DNA of 64,000 nucleotides, from NCBI RefSeq assembly GCF_016919445.1, contig NZ_CP070356.1, positions 3,132,001 to 3,196,000 of the forward strand, read 5' to 3'. The stretch is from Pseudomonas sp. PDNC002 (GTDB lineage: Bacteria > Pseudomonadota > Gammaproteobacteria > Pseudomonadales > Pseudomonadaceae). The translations under genes were made by a program, and so were the position numbers. Positions 44,461 through 53,768 of this stretch are shown here, one piece after another. How positions within the stretch are numbered: the first letter of the stretch is position 1; each line of letters opens with the position of its first letter. A model generated the notes under the pieces. That model did no database searches. It saw nothing but the letters and a program-made list of their open reading frames with translations, and was not told the DNA's origin.

Positions 44461-45564
44461 ATGCGCGCTCGTCAACTCGGCATCACCCTCGGCCTGGGCA
44501 CGCCCGGCGAGTTCAACGCCATCACCGACGTTCCCGGCATCCGCGTCGGCCACAGCACGCTGATAGGCGAGCGCGATGGTCGCGCCGTACGCACCGGGGT
44601 CACGGTGGTCCAGCCGCGCGAGGGGGCGGCACGCCAGCAACCCTGTTTTGCCGGCTGCCATGTGCTCAACGGCAATGGCGACGCCACGGGACTGGAGTGG
44701 ATTCGCGAGGCGGGGCTGCTGACCACGCCCATCGCCATCACCAACACCCACAGCGTGGGCGCGGTGCGCGATGCGCTGATCGCCGCCGAGCATGCCGAGC
44801 TGGCCGACCCGTCCATCTACTGGTGCATGCCGGTGGTGATGGAAACCTATGACGGGCTGCTCAACGACATCTGGGGCCAGCATGTGGGCGCCGAGCAGGT
44901 GCGCGAGGCGCTGGCCGCGGCCGAATCCGGCCCGGTGCGGGAAGGCCCGGTGGGCGGCGGCACGGGGATGATCTGCCACGAGTTCAAGGGCGGCATCGGT
45001 ACGGCCTCGCGCAAGCTGCCGGCGGAGCAGGGCGGCTGGACGGTGGGCGCGCTGGTGCAGGCCAACCACGGCCAGCGCCGCGAGCTGCGGGTGGATGGCT
45101 ATCCGGTCGGGCGTCACCTGGGCGATGTGCCGTCGCCCTTCGCCGAACAGGGCACGCCGGGCATGGGCTCCATCGTGGTGATCCTCGCCACCGACGCGCC
45201 ATTGCTGCCGCACCAGTGCCAGCGCCTGGCGCAACGCGCCTCGCTGGGGATCGCCCGCACCGGCGGCGGGACCGACGATTCCAGCGGCGACATCTTCCTC
45301 GCCTTCGCCACTGGCAACCGCGACCTGCCGCCGGCGGACTACGGGCGCAAGAACCTGCCGTTCGCCACGGCGCTGGAGATGGTCAACAACGACCACATCT
45401 CGCCGCTTTTCGCCGCTGCGGTCGAGGCGGTGGAAGAGGCCATCGTCAATGTGCTGCTGGCCGGCAAGGACATGCGCACCGATGACGGCGTGCTGGTGCC
45501 GGCGCTGACTGGGGAGCGCCTGCTGGCGGCGCTGCGCGAGGTCGGTTGGAAGGGGGAGCGCTAA
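44461..45564 (+). CDS. bapF: P1-family (DmpA/BapF) beta-peptidyl aminopeptidase
   Basis: This Ntn-type hydrolase of 367 residues processes itself between Gly236 and Ser237 (P-G-M-G-S-I-V-V-I-L-A-T-D-A-P-L), freeing Ser237 as nucleophile. Other family blocks are I-T-D-V-P-G-I-R-V-G-H, T-N-T-H-S-V-G and R-T-G-G-G-T-D-D-S-S-G-D. PAO1 BapF, in the same regulator-permease-peptidase setting as I remember, cleaves N-terminal beta-amino acids. It shares an operon with the APC permease. Confidence 0.88.
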   Translation: MRARQLGITLGLGTPGEFNAITDVPGIRVGHSTLIGERDGRAVRTGVTVVQPREGAARQQPCFAGCHVLNGNGDATGLEWIREAGLLTTPIAITNTHSVGAVRDALIAAEHAELADPSIYWCMPVVMETYDGLLNDIWGQHVGAEQVREALAAAESGPVREGPVGGGTGMICHEFKGGIGTASRKLPAEQGGWTVGALVQANHGQRRELRVDGYPVGRHLGDVPSPFAEQGTPGMGSIVVILATDAPLLPHQCQRLAQRASLGIARTGGGTDDSSGDIFLAFATGNRDLPPADYGRKNLPFATALEMVNNDHISPLFAAAVEAVEEAIVNVLLAGKDMRTDDGVLVPALTGERLLAALREVGWKGER

Positions 45565-45594
45565 CCAGCGGTGGTCGGTGGCTGGGTGTCCCCT

Positions 45595-45686
45595 GTAGGA
45601 GCGTGGGGGACGCCTGGTTCTTGCGCGCGAACGGGTTTTCCGGCCGCTCTGGCGCTGGGCGGGTTCGCGAGCAAGCTCGCTCCTAC
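45595..45686. repeat. REP pair (GAGCTTGCTCGCGA family, diverged left arm)
   Basis: The right arm is GTTCGCGAGCAAGCTCGCTC with CTAC. The left arm starts GTAGGAGCG but its stem is altered (TGGGGGACGCCTGGTTCTTG). The unit lies in the 289-base gap after bapF. Confidence 0.75.
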
Positions 45687-45704
45687 AAAGGAAGTCCGTG
45701 CCAT

Positions 45705-45745
45705 GAAAAAAGCCGGAGCTGCTGGGCAGCTCCGGCTTCTTCGTT
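45705..45745. terminator. Terminator between bapF and the sulfate-binding gene
   Basis: AGCCGGAGCTGC pairs with GCAGCTCCGGCT. The T run is strongest on the minus strand, serving the sulfate-binding gene; the plus strand has TTCTTCGTTT and may also stop bapF transcripts. Confidence 0.8.
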
Positions 45746-45748
45746 TGT

Positions 45749-45819
45749 GTAGGAGCGGACTGCGTCCGCGATAGGTCCGCATTGCGCCGGAAGCCATCGC
45801 GGACACAGTCCGCTCCTAC
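45749..45819. repeat. REP-like pair (GTAGGAGCGGAC...GTCCGCTCCTAC family)
   Basis: GTAGGAGCGGACTGCGTCCG and CGCGGACACAGTCCGCTCCT with AC form an inverted pair of the same family as the modC and phoQ arrays. Here it occurs as a single unit. Confidence 0.85.
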
Positions 45820-45853
45820 GCCGCGCCCATCTCTGGCGGCACGGCTCCCCGAA

Positions 45854-46852
45854 TCAGTTCGGGGTATAGATCTGGTCGAACACGCCACCGTCGGCGAAGT
45901 GGGTCTTCTGCACGGTGCGCCAGTCGCCGAAGGTCTTCACCACGGAGAAGAAGTCTACTTTCGGGAAGCGGTCGGAGAACTTGGCCAGCACTTCCGGGTT
46001 GCGCGGGCGCAGGTAGTTGTTCGCCGCGATGGTCTGGCCTTCGTCGGACCACAGGTACTTCAGGTAGGCCTCGGCTTCGGCGCGGGTACCTTTCTTGTCG
46101 ACTACCTTGTCGACCACGGCCACCGGCGGCTCGGCTTCGGCGGAGACGCTCGGGTAGACCACTTCGAAGCCGCCACGGCCGAACTCGCGGGCGATCATCT
46201 CGGCTTCGTTCTCGAAGGTCACCAGCACGTCGCCGATCTGGTTCTGCATGAAGGTGGTGGTCGCCGCGCGGCCGCCGGTATCCAGCACCGGGACGTTCTT
46301 GAACAGCTGGGCGACGAATTCCTTGGCCTTGGCTTCATCGGCGCCGTGCTTCTGCGCGTAGCCCCAGGCGGAGAGATAGGTGTAGCGGCCGTTGCCGGAG
46401 GTCTTGGGGTTCGGTACCACGACCTGCACGCCCGGCTTCACCAGGTCGTTCCAGTCCTTCAGGCCCTTGGGGTTGCCCTTGCGCACGATGAACACGGTGG
46501 CAGAGGTGAACGGCGCGCTGTTGTTCGGCAGGCGGCTGGCCCAGTCCTTCGGCACCAGGCCGCCATTGTCGGCCAGGGCGTCGATGTCGGTGGCCTGGTT
46601 CATGGTGATGACGTCGGCCGGCAGGCCGTCGATCACGGCGCGGGCCTGTTTGCTGGAACCGCCGTGGGACATCTGGATGGTGATCTTCTCGCCTTTCTCG
46701 GCTTGCCAGTGTTTCTGGAAGGCGGCGTTGTAGTCCTTGTAGAAGTCACGCATTACGTCATAGGAGACGTTGAGCAGGGGCTGGGCGGCCTGGGCGGCAG
46801 AGGCCAGGGCAAGGCCGGCGGCCAGCAGCGAGGCGCTGAACAGACGTTTCAC
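45854..46852 (-). CDS. cysP: Periplasmic sulfate-binding protein
   Basis: The 332-residue precursor has a signal peptide (ending A-S-A-A-Q-A). Family motifs are L-L-N-V-S-Y-D-V-M-R-D-F-Y, M-S-H-G-G-S-S-K-Q-A-R-A-V (sulfate contacts) and N-P-K-T-S-G-N-G-R-Y. It delivers sulfate or thiosulfate to the CysTWA importer, whose genes are not beside it here. It may also be named sbp; the two are hard to separate by eye. Its terminator is at 45705-45745. Confidence 0.9.
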   Translation of the reverse strand: MKRLFSASLLAAGLALASAAQAAQPLLNVSYDVMRDFYKDYNAAFQKHWQAEKGEKITIQMSHGGSSKQARAVIDGLPADVITMNQATDIDALADNGGLVPKDWASRLPNNSAPFTSATVFIVRKGNPKGLKDWNDLVKPGVQVVVPNPKTSGNGRYTYLSAWGYAQKHGADEAKAKEFVAQLFKNVPVLDTGGRAATTTFMQNQIGDVLVTFENEAEMIAREFGRGGFEVVYPSVSAEAEPPVAVVDKVVDKKGTRAEAEAYLKYLWSDEGQTIAANNYLRPRNPEVLAKFSDRFPKVDFFSVVKTFGDWRTVQKTHFADGGVFDQIYTPN

Positions 46853-46934
46853 GAGCAGTTCCTTTTGGCAGTGTTGTTGGGTGTCGATTATGCCGACAGG
46901 TTATATGGCACTTAAATACTTAAAGGCTATTTGC

Positions 46935-47558
46935 TTATGCGGGGATCAGGGGCCGCAGTTCCCCTTCGAGGTTCTCCCGCGCCTGGGTCTCCCACTCCTG
47001 CCGCAATGACGGGAGCTGGTAGAGCTGCGGCTGGTCGAGCAACTGGCGCAGCACCTTGGCGCGCCCCGCATCGAACAGCGCTTGCGGCACCCACGCATAT
47101 TCGCGGCGCACCGCGGCCTGGTACTCGGCGTAAACGGGCGGGGCGCTCGCGAGAATGGAGAGATCGATGTCCGCCACCAGCGCAGCATCGCCAGCAAGCC
47201 CGCCGGCCTGGTGACAGGTCGCCATGATCAGCTCCCGCAGCGCTTCGCGATGCTGGTCGAGACCGGCCTCGGCGAGCCAATTGCAGGCGAGCGCCGCGCT
47301 GGCGGCCTCGTTGTCCTGGCGTCGGGTGTCATAGATCACGTCGTGCAGCCACAACGCCAGTTCCACCTGGGCCGGTTGCCGGGCCAGGCGCTGCAGACGG
47401 TCCAGGTGGGCCAGGCACGCAAGGATGTGCTGCGTGCTGTGGTAGTGCCGGTCGCTGCCGCCGTAAAGGCGCTCCAGCTCGGCGAAACTGCCCGGCGGCG
47501 GGGCGCCGCCGAGCTGTTGCCAGAGCGATTCCCAGCGCAATGGGTCGAGTGCGCGCAT
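46935..47558 (-). CDS. Predicted metal-dependent HD-type phosphohydrolase
   Basis: This 207-residue protein has H-Y-H-S-T-Q-H-I near residue 40, A-L-W-L-H-D-V-I-Y-D-T (HD pair), E-A-A-S-A-A-L, and I-M-A-T-C-H-Q with D-I-D-L-S-I-L-A, the layout of small HD-superfamily hydrolases. I cannot name a substrate. The ATG at 47558 begins the family N-terminus. Confidence 0.8.
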   Translation of the reverse strand: MRALDPLRWESLWQQLGGAPPPGSFAELERLYGGSDRHYHSTQHILACLAHLDRLQRLARQPAQVELALWLHDVIYDTRRQDNEAASAALACNWLAEAGLDQHREALRELIMATCHQAGGLAGDAALVADIDLSILASAPPVYAEYQAAVRREYAWVPQALFDAGRAKVLRQLLDQPQLYQLPSLRQEWETQARENLEGELRPLIPA

Positions 47559-47630
47559 CGATGCTCCACGAAGGGGAAGGTTGCCCGGCAGCCTAGCAGG
47601 CCGGTCGGGCAATGACTGCCCCCGCAGTCG

Positions 47631-49289
47631 TCAATCCAGCCCGCTGACGTCCAGCTCCTTGGGATACTCGACGCTGAACTTGAAGGTCGTGCTGCGCTTC
47701 TCGCCGGGTTTCAGCTGCCAGTCCCACAGCAGCTTGCCGTCGTCTTCGCGCTTGGCCTCCTGGCCTTCGGGCTCCAGCAGGGCCACCTTGATCTGCTCGT
47801 TGCGCGAGACCGGAAGCTGGTCCTTGAACTGCAGGTGCTGCTCGGTCTTGTGGTTGTTCTGCGCGTCGATGCGGAACTCGTAGGTGATGCGCTTGCGGCC
47901 GCCGGTGAGGCCGGTGTAGTCGGTGTAACGGTTGACCAGCTTGCGCTTGATCGACATGGCCTCGTCGCCGCCCAGCGCCAGCTCGAAGGTCTCGCCCGGC
48001 ATCACCGTGCGCAGCTGGCCGCTGGCGACGAAGGTGTTGCCCAGGTAGGTGTTGAGCGTGCCGGGCAGCAGCGGATAGTCGCTGGCGTTGCGGGTGTCGG
48101 CCTGCAGGTAGGCGGCTTCGCGTAGCGATGGCGTGGCCAGGTAGCGGAAGGTTGCCGGCAGCTTGAACTGGGCGATGGAAACCTTCTGCGAGCTGCCATC
48201 GCTGTTGAGCGTGGCGCGCGCCGGGATGTGGAAGGACGCGCTGGTCATGGCGCCGCTCACGTCGGCGACGGCAACGGGCATTTCCGTCATGGCGTCGACC
48301 AGTGCTTCGTCCTTCATCTCGAAGTTCTGCACCTTCTTGGCTTCCATTGCCATCATCGGTGCGGCGGGCGCGGGCATGGCGCTGGAGTCAAGCATCTTGC
48401 GGCGGTCCATGGCGGTATCCACGATCCATGGCGACAGGGCCGGCACGGCGCTGCCCAGATTGGGCCGCGCGGTGGACAGGGTGAGGTCGACGTCGGTCCA
48501 GTCCTCGCCGCTGCTCTGCCGGACGATGCCCTGGTAGGTCATCTCGATCTTGTCCTCGCCGTCGCGCAGGCGGGCGTCGTAGGCCGGGCGCCAGGAGGCG
48601 TCGTAGAGCGTGTAGCTCAGCTGCAGGCGGACCTGCGCGGGCTTCTCCAGCGCCACGCGGAGGATGGCCCGCTTGTAGTGGGTGCCGTCACCGGCCAGGT
48701 GGCTGCGCTGGTTCCCCAGCTCCTGCTTGCGCTGTTGTAGCTCCTCGCCCTGCTGGTCGAGCTTGCGTTGCTCGTCGAGGATGCGCCCCAGGTTGCCCTC
48801 GCTCATCTGCAGCAGGTTCTTCAGTTCGTCGATGCTCGGCAGGGTCTGGTTCTTGCCCGGCTTTGTGCTGCTGGCCTGGATGTCGGCGAGGAACTGCTTC
48901 TGGTTTTCCAGCACGCTGCCACGGTCGCTGATCTCGCGTTCCTGCCGCTCGATGTCGCGCAGCTGCGCGTCCAGCAGTTGCAGGCGATTGTCCTGCGAAG
49001 GCGGCGATACCTGCGGCGCGCTGCTGACGTCGAGCAGGGTGGCGGCGGCGCTGGCGCTGAGCGAGGCCTGCAGGCTGTTGTCGTCGATGCGCAGGGGCAA
49101 CTGCTCCACGGCGATCTCATGCTGGCCGGCGGGCAACTGCAGAGTAGCGGTGCGGGTGACGATGGCGCGGTCGGTGTAGACCGTGACCGCGCTGATGCGG
49201 CTGTCAGCCACCTGCGGTGCCGCCAGCAGCGGGGTACTGGCCAGCGCGCCGGCCATGGCGAGGATCAGTGGGTGGAGTCGAAAGGGCAT
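47631..49289 (-). CDS. MuiA-like secreted protein (DUF4140/DUF4139)
   Basis: The 552-residue protein has a signal peptide (ending A-S-T-P-L-L-A-A), a DUF4140 domain (I-S-A-V-T-V-Y-T-D-R-A-I-V-T-R), a coiled-coil middle (L-L-D-A-Q-L-R-D-I-E-R-Q-E-R-E and R-K-L-D-Q-Q-G-E-E-L-Q-Q-R), and a DUF4139 domain (Y-D-A-S-W-R-P-A-Y-D-A-R-L to the end). The family is named after a mucoidy inhibitor homologue; its function is not known. It is likely periplasmic. Confidence 0.82.
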   Translation of the reverse strand: MPFRLHPLILAMAGALASTPLLAAPQVADSRISAVTVYTDRAIVTRTATLQLPAGQHEIAVEQLPLRIDDNSLQASLSASAAATLLDVSSAPQVSPPSQDNRLQLLDAQLRDIERQEREISDRGSVLENQKQFLADIQASSTKPGKNQTLPSIDELKNLLQMSEGNLGRILDEQRKLDQQGEELQQRKQELGNQRSHLAGDGTHYKRAILRVALEKPAQVRLQLSYTLYDASWRPAYDARLRDGEDKIEMTYQGIVRQSSGEDWTDVDLTLSTARPNLGSAVPALSPWIVDTAMDRRKMLDSSAMPAPAAPMMAMEAKKVQNFEMKDEALVDAMTEMPVAVADVSGAMTSASFHIPARATLNSDGSSQKVSIAQFKLPATFRYLATPSLREAAYLQADTRNASDYPLLPGTLNTYLGNTFVASGQLRTVMPGETFELALGGDEAMSIKRKLVNRYTDYTGLTGGRKRITYEFRIDAQNNHKTEQHLQFKDQLPVSRNEQIKVALLEPEGQEAKREDDGKLLWDWQLKPGEKRSTTFKFSVEYPKELDVSGLD

Positions 49290-49436
49290 GTGCTCACCTC
49301 GGGGCCTGGAAGGCGACCGGCACTGCGGAACGCCACCATGGCGTCCGTCCATGGCGCTTGTGACGAAGAGAGCACAGGCAACGGGTTGAGCCTGGGTGAA
49401 TTCATGCCGCGATGGGCGACGAACGGTTACCTGGGG

Positions 49437-50288
49437 TCAGCCGCTGGCAGTGTCATCCGCCCTTGGGAACAGCGCGTTGCCGCAGCGCGAGCAGAACGCC
49501 GCTTCGGCCTCGTGGCTGGCCTTGGCGCAGGCCGGGCAGGGCTTGTCCAGTTGCCCTGGCGGGCGCTCCTGGCGCATGGCGTTGTGCAGTTCGGCGCTGA
49601 AGATGCCGGTGGGTACCGCGATGATCGAGTAGCCGGTGAGCATTACCAGGCTGGCGATGGCCTGGCCCAGCGGTGTCTTCGGGGTGATGTCGCCGAAGCC
49701 CACGGTGGTCAGGGTGACGATGGCCCAGTAGATGCCGCGCGGGATGCTGGTGAAGCCGTGCTCCGGGCCTTCGACCACGTACATCAGCGAGCCGAACACC
49801 GTCACCAGGCTCATCACCGAGACGAAGAACACCGTGATCTTCTGCTGGCTGCCGCGCAGCGCGGTGAGCAGGAAGTCGGCCTGGCGCAGGTACTGGCGCA
49901 GCTTGAGGATGCGGAAGATGCGCAGCACCCGCACGATGCGGATCACCAGCAGGTACTGGGCGTTGGGGTAGAAGATGGCGATCACCCCCGGCAGCACCGC
50001 CAGCAGGTCCACCAGCCCGTAGAAGCTCAGGGCGTAGCGCAACGGCTTGGGCGAGCAGTACAGGCGCAGCAGGTACTCGATCAGGAACAGGCCGTTGATC
50101 ACCCACTCGATGTCGCTGAGCAGGCCGCCGTAGGCGTTGCTGATCTCGTCCACGCTGTCGAGGATCACCACCAGCAGGCTGGCGAGGATGACGATCAGCA
50201 GCGCGCTGTCGAAGCGCCGGCCGGCGACCGTGTCGGACTGGAAGATGATGACGTAGAGGCGCTGGCGCCAGCTTTGGGTGTCGGCCAT
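49437..50288 (-). CDS. Voltage-gated potassium channel with C-terminal zinc ribbon
   Basis: This 283-residue channel subunit has six membrane helices. S4 carries regularly spaced Arg (R-I-V-R-V-L-R-I-F-R-I-L-K-L-R), and the pore filter is T-T-V-G-F-G-D. After S6 the tail holds C-P-A-C ... C-S-R-C with about 13 residues between, a zinc-ribbon pattern. Four subunits should form the pore. PAO1 has a similar channel in this neighbourhood. What the zinc ribbon does is unknown. Confidence 0.88.
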   Translation of the reverse strand: MADTQSWRQRLYVIIFQSDTVAGRRFDSALLIVILASLLVVILDSVDEISNAYGGLLSDIEWVINGLFLIEYLLRLYCSPKPLRYALSFYGLVDLLAVLPGVIAIFYPNAQYLLVIRIVRVLRIFRILKLRQYLRQADFLLTALRGSQQKITVFFVSVMSLVTVFGSLMYVVEGPEHGFTSIPRGIYWAIVTLTTVGFGDITPKTPLGQAIASLVMLTGYSIIAVPTGIFSAELHNAMRQERPPGQLDKPCPACAKASHEAEAAFCSRCGNALFPRADDTASG

Positions 50289-50364
50289 GGATGAATCCGC
50301 GAAACGGGTTCAGTCACCTTAGCCGAGATGCGGCGGGGCGGCTGGTGCCGCCCCACCGGGAGGA

Positions 50365-51609
50365 TCAGGCGCGCTCGGTCGCCTGCTGCTCGTCGACGTC
50401 GCCTTCGGCCATGCAGGCCGCGGCGGTGAACAGCACGTCGGTGGAGGAGTTCAGCGCGGTCTCGGCCGAGTCCTGGAGGATACCGATGATGAAGCCGACC
50501 GCCACCACCTGCATCGCCACTTCGCTGGAGATGCCGAACAGGCCGCAGGCCAGCGGGATCAGCAGCAGCGAGCCGCCGGCCACGCCGGATGCGCCGCAGG
50601 CGCAGATCGAGGCGACCACGCTGAGCAGGATGGCGGTGGGCAGGTCCACGGCTATCCCTAAGGTGTGTACCGCCGCCAGGGTCAGCACGCTGATGGTGAT
50701 GGCGGCGCCGGCCATGTTGATGGTTGCGCCCAGCGGGATCGACACCGAGTAGGTGTCCTCGTGCAGACCCAGGCGTTCGCACAGCTGCAGGTTGACCGGG
50801 ATGTTGGCCGCCGAGCTGCGGGTGAAGAAGGCGGTGATGCCGCTCTCGCGCAGGCACATCAGCACCAGCGGGTAAGGGTTGCGACGGATCTTGGCGAAGA
50901 CGATCAGCGGGTTGACCACCAGCGCCACGAACAGCATGCAGCCCAGCAGCACGGCCAGCAGATGCAGGTAGCCGAGCAGGGCGTCGAAGCCGGATTCGGC
51001 GATGGTGCCGGCCACCAGGCCGAAGATGCCCAGCGGGGCGAAGGCGATGACGACGCGGACGATCAGGGTGACGCCGTTGGCCATGTCATCCAGCAGGTCG
51101 CGAGTGGTCTGGCGAGCGTGGCGCAGGGCAATACCCAGGCCGATGGCCCAGGCCAGAATGGCGATGAAGTCCGCCTCCAGCAGCGCCTTCACCGGGTTGG
51201 TGGTGACGCTGAACAGCAGCGAACGCAGCACTTCGCCGATGCCACCGGGCGGGGCGAGTTCGCTGCTGGGCGCATGCAGCACCAGGTTCGACGGGAAGGC
51301 GAAGCTGGCGATCACCGCAACTACCGCGGCGGAGAAGGTGCCGATCAGATAGAGCATCAGGATCGGTCGGATGTGGGTGCGCTGGCCCTGCTTGTGGTTG
51401 GCGATGGAGGCCATCACCAGTACCAGCACCAGGACGGGTGCCACGGCCTTCAGCGCGGAGATGAACAGCTTGCCGAGCAGGCCGACCGCCTGCGCGCCTT
51501 GCGGCCAGAGCACGGCGAGGGCGATGCCGCAGAGCATGCCGATGAAGATCCGCAGGACCAGGCTGGTGCCCTTGAGCCGCTGCAGGAGAGTGGGAGAGGG
51601 AAGCGTCAT
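50365..51609 (-). CDS. sstT: Serine/threonine:Na+ symporter
   Basis: This 414-residue DAACS-family symporter shares hairpin loops with DctA. Blocks are [35 protein letters not shown], and [13 protein letters not shown]. These match SstT, which imports serine and threonine with sodium. It is a single-gene unit. Confidence 0.93.
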   Translation of the reverse strand: MTLPSPTLLQRLKGTSLVLRIFIGMLCGIALAVLWPQGAQAVGLLGKLFISALKAVAPVLVLVLVMASIANHKQGQRTHIRPILMLYLIGTFSAAVVAVIASFAFPSNLVLHAPSSELAPPGGIGEVLRSLLFSVTTNPVKALLEADFIAILAWAIGLGIALRHARQTTRDLLDDMANGVTLIVRVVIAFAPLGIFGLVAGTIAESGFDALLGYLHLLAVLLGCMLFVALVVNPLIVFAKIRRNPYPLVLMCLRESGITAFFTRSSAANIPVNLQLCERLGLHEDTYSVSIPLGATINMAGAAITISVLTLAAVHTLGIAVDLPTAILLSVVASICACGASGVAGGSLLLIPLACGLFGISSEVAMQVVAVGFIIGILQDSAETALNSSTDVLFTAAACMAEGDVDEQQATERA

Positions 51610-51813
51610 GACATCGTTCGCTGCGTTGAGTGGGATCGCACCGGAAGCCCGGAAGCGAAAGGGCGCGGATTATGCCGTCTGGAGGCGGCAAATGCGCGGC
51701 TACCCGTCGATTGATCGGTCGAGTTGTGCTTCTTCAGGTGTCAGGTCGCAGTCTGGACGGCTGTGCGTGCGCCGGCATTGATCCATGCCGGTCACGTCGG
51801 AGAAAGCTGGATT

Positions 51814-52650
51814 TCAGCCTAGGTCGGCGAAGGATTCCGGGTCCAGGTCGATACCGGCGACGCGCTGCACGGCGCCGCGCATGGTCACCTGGAAGTCGTC
51901 GTCGACGCGGATGTGCAGCAGCCCACCGGCCAGGTGCAGCTCGATCTGTTCGTCGCACAGGTCTAGCCTGCGCGCCACCGAAGCCGCCGCACAACTGCTG
52001 GTGCCGGAGGACAGCGTGTAGCCGGCGCCGCGCTCCCAGATTTCCACGCGCAGCGCATCGCGGGCTAACCACTGGACGAACTGGACGTTGGTGCGCCGGG
52101 GGAACAGCGGGTGGTTTTCCAGCAATGGGCCGAGGCGGTGGGCCAGCTCGGGGCTGGTCTGTTCGACGAAAACCACGCAGTGCGGGTTGCCCATGGAAAC
52201 GGCGCTGATCTCCAGCGCGAAGCCGTCGATTTCCAGCGGATAGCTCAGCGCCTCGGGGGCATCGACCAGCACCGGAATCCTTGCACAGGCGAACTCGGCG
52301 CGGCCCATGGACACTTCCACGGTGCGGCCTTCATCGGATACCTGGCTGGTGACCGTGCCGCCGGCGGTGACGATGTCGAACGGCTGGTCTGCGACCAATC
52401 CGCAATCCCATAGATAGCGGGAGAAGATGCGCAGGCCGTTGCCGCTCTTCTCCGCTTCCGAGCCGTCCGGGTTGAGGATGCGCAGGCCGAAGGCGCTGTC
52501 GCTGTGATTCGCCAGCAGGATGCCGTCGGAGCCGATGCCGAAGTGGCGGTCGCAGACCCGGCCGATCTGCGCCGGCGTCAGGGCAAAGGGCGCCTTGCCG
52601 GCGTACACCAGATAGTCATTGCCCAGCGCCTGGTATTTCACGAAGTGCAT
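51814..52650 (-). CDS. DapF-like racemase fold with both catalytic Cys replaced by Ser
   Basis: The 278-residue protein matches diaminopimelate epimerase along its length (F-V-K-Y-Q-A-L-G-N-D-Y-L, F-G-I-G-S-D-G, M-G-N-P-H-C-V-V-F, E-R-G-A-G-Y-T-L). In true DapF two Cys do the proton exchange, in C-G-N-G-x-R and A-C-G-T-G. Here these are K-S-G-N-G-L-R (Ser69) and S-S-G-T-S (Ser215). It is therefore unlikely to be the housekeeping DAP epimerase. It might act on another amino acid with Ser chemistry, or bind without catalysis. The next gene downstream on this strand is a separate SstT serine/threonine transporter; a urea-transporter-like gene lies upstream. Confidence 0.85.
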   Translation of the reverse strand: MHFVKYQALGNDYLVYAGKAPFALTPAQIGRVCDRHFGIGSDGILLANHSDSAFGLRILNPDGSEAEKSGNGLRIFSRYLWDCGLVADQPFDIVTAGGTVTSQVSDEGRTVEVSMGRAEFACARIPVLVDAPEALSYPLEIDGFALEISAVSMGNPHCVVFVEQTSPELAHRLGPLLENHPLFPRRTNVQFVQWLARDALRVEIWERGAGYTLSSGTSSCAAASVARRLDLCDEQIELHLAGGLLHIRVDDDFQVTMRGAVQRVAGIDLDPESFADLG

Positions 52651-52683
52651 GGTCGCGGTCCGTCGCCAGTGGAGAGGCCCTGA

Positions 52684-53598
52684 CTATACACGCGGCCCGG
52701 TGCGTTCCGTTCCCTGGCTCAGCAGCGCCTCCAGCACGCGCTGGCCGAGGATCACCAGCCAGCAGGCGAGGATGAACGGCGCGGTGAAGGCGGGCAGGCC
52801 GACCAGCGCGAAGCACGGTTGCAGGAGCACCGCCAGGAGGATGCCGCACAGCGGCGCCAGGGGGCTGCGGAAGCGCAGCGACAGGGCGATACCGGCCAGC
52901 GCACCGTTCAGGCCCAGCAGGCCGGCCTGGGCCGAGGCGGCAGGCAAGTCGAACAGCGGCGCGATGGCCAATGCGCCCGCGGCACCGACCAGCGCCCAGA
53001 ACGCGGCGCGACGATCCGCCAGCAGCAGGCCGAGGGCGATGGTCAGGCCGGCGAGCGGTTCTCCGAGGAAGATCACCTCGCCGAAGCCCAGGGTCGTCGA
53101 GTCCAGCAATGGATTCACCGTGCCGCAGGACAGGCAGGCGGTCGCGGCCGCTGGCGCGAAGCCAAGGGCCTTGCCCAGCGCCACCGACACCCAGCCCAGC
53201 AGCACGAAGGCCGAGGTATAGGCGGGCAGGCCGAAGCGCTGGCGTGACTGCCGCAACAGCACGGCCTGCACCGCCACCGAGGTGAGGATGGCAGCGATGG
53301 TCAGCATCACCAGCCCCAGCGACCACTGGAACACGAAGGGCAGCAGCAGGCCGATGAGTATCGGGCTGTAGTCGTGCAGGCCGGCGTCGATGTCCGCTTG
53401 CGGCTCGCGCACGAAGCGCGCGGTGAGCGGGCCGAGCAGGGCGCCCAGCAAGGCGCCGGGCAGCAGCTGCGGTGCGGACCAGGCGATGGTCAGCAGGAGG
53501 ATCAGGCCGAAGCGTGCGTCAGCCTGCAGGTAGATCTGACCGAAGCCGATCAGCCGGGCGCGGAGCTGATGTTTCCAGGAAAGGGGATTCAGGTGCAT
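52684..53598 (-). CDS. Urea-transporter-family membrane protein
   Basis: This 304-residue protein has about ten membrane helices in two similar halves. I-G-L-L-L-P-F-V-F and L-G-L-N-G-A-L-A-G-I-A-L, and the loops T-L-G-F-G-E-V-I-F-L and P-L-L-D, recall the UT family (PF03253), which passes urea by facilitated diffusion. No urease gene is in view. The stop lies 33 bases before the DapF-like start, so the pair may be co-transcribed. The substrate is uncertain. Confidence 0.65.
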   Translation of the reverse strand: MHLNPLSWKHQLRARLIGFGQIYLQADARFGLILLLTIAWSAPQLLPGALLGALLGPLTARFVREPQADIDAGLHDYSPILIGLLLPFVFQWSLGLVMLTIAAILTSVAVQAVLLRQSRQRFGLPAYTSAFVLLGWVSVALGKALGFAPAAATACLSCGTVNPLLDSTTLGFGEVIFLGEPLAGLTIALGLLLADRRAAFWALVGAAGALAIAPLFDLPAASAQAGLLGLNGALAGIALSLRFRSPLAPLCGILLAVLLQPCFALVGLPAFTAPFILACWLVILGQRVLEALLSQGTERTGPRV

Positions 53599-53719
53599 GT
53601 GGGTACAGGGCAGGTTAAGTGGGGCTCCGCAGCGCTTCGGTAGGTGTGGGGCATCGAGGCCCCATCGACGAGCAGTGCGTGAGCATTCTGTGACGCCGCC
53701 ATACGGGACCGCGCCACGG

Positions 53720-53768
53720 GGTTGGAAAAAGAAAAGAGGCTGCCGGCGGGATCGCCGCCAACAGCCTC
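53720..53768 (-). terminator. Minus-strand Rho-independent terminator
   Basis: GAGGCTG...GGCGG pairs with GCCGCC...CAGCCTC, followed on the minus strand by TTTTCTTTTT. It lies 395 bases beyond the pyk stop, past a repeat and a second hairpin. Confidence 0.8.
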
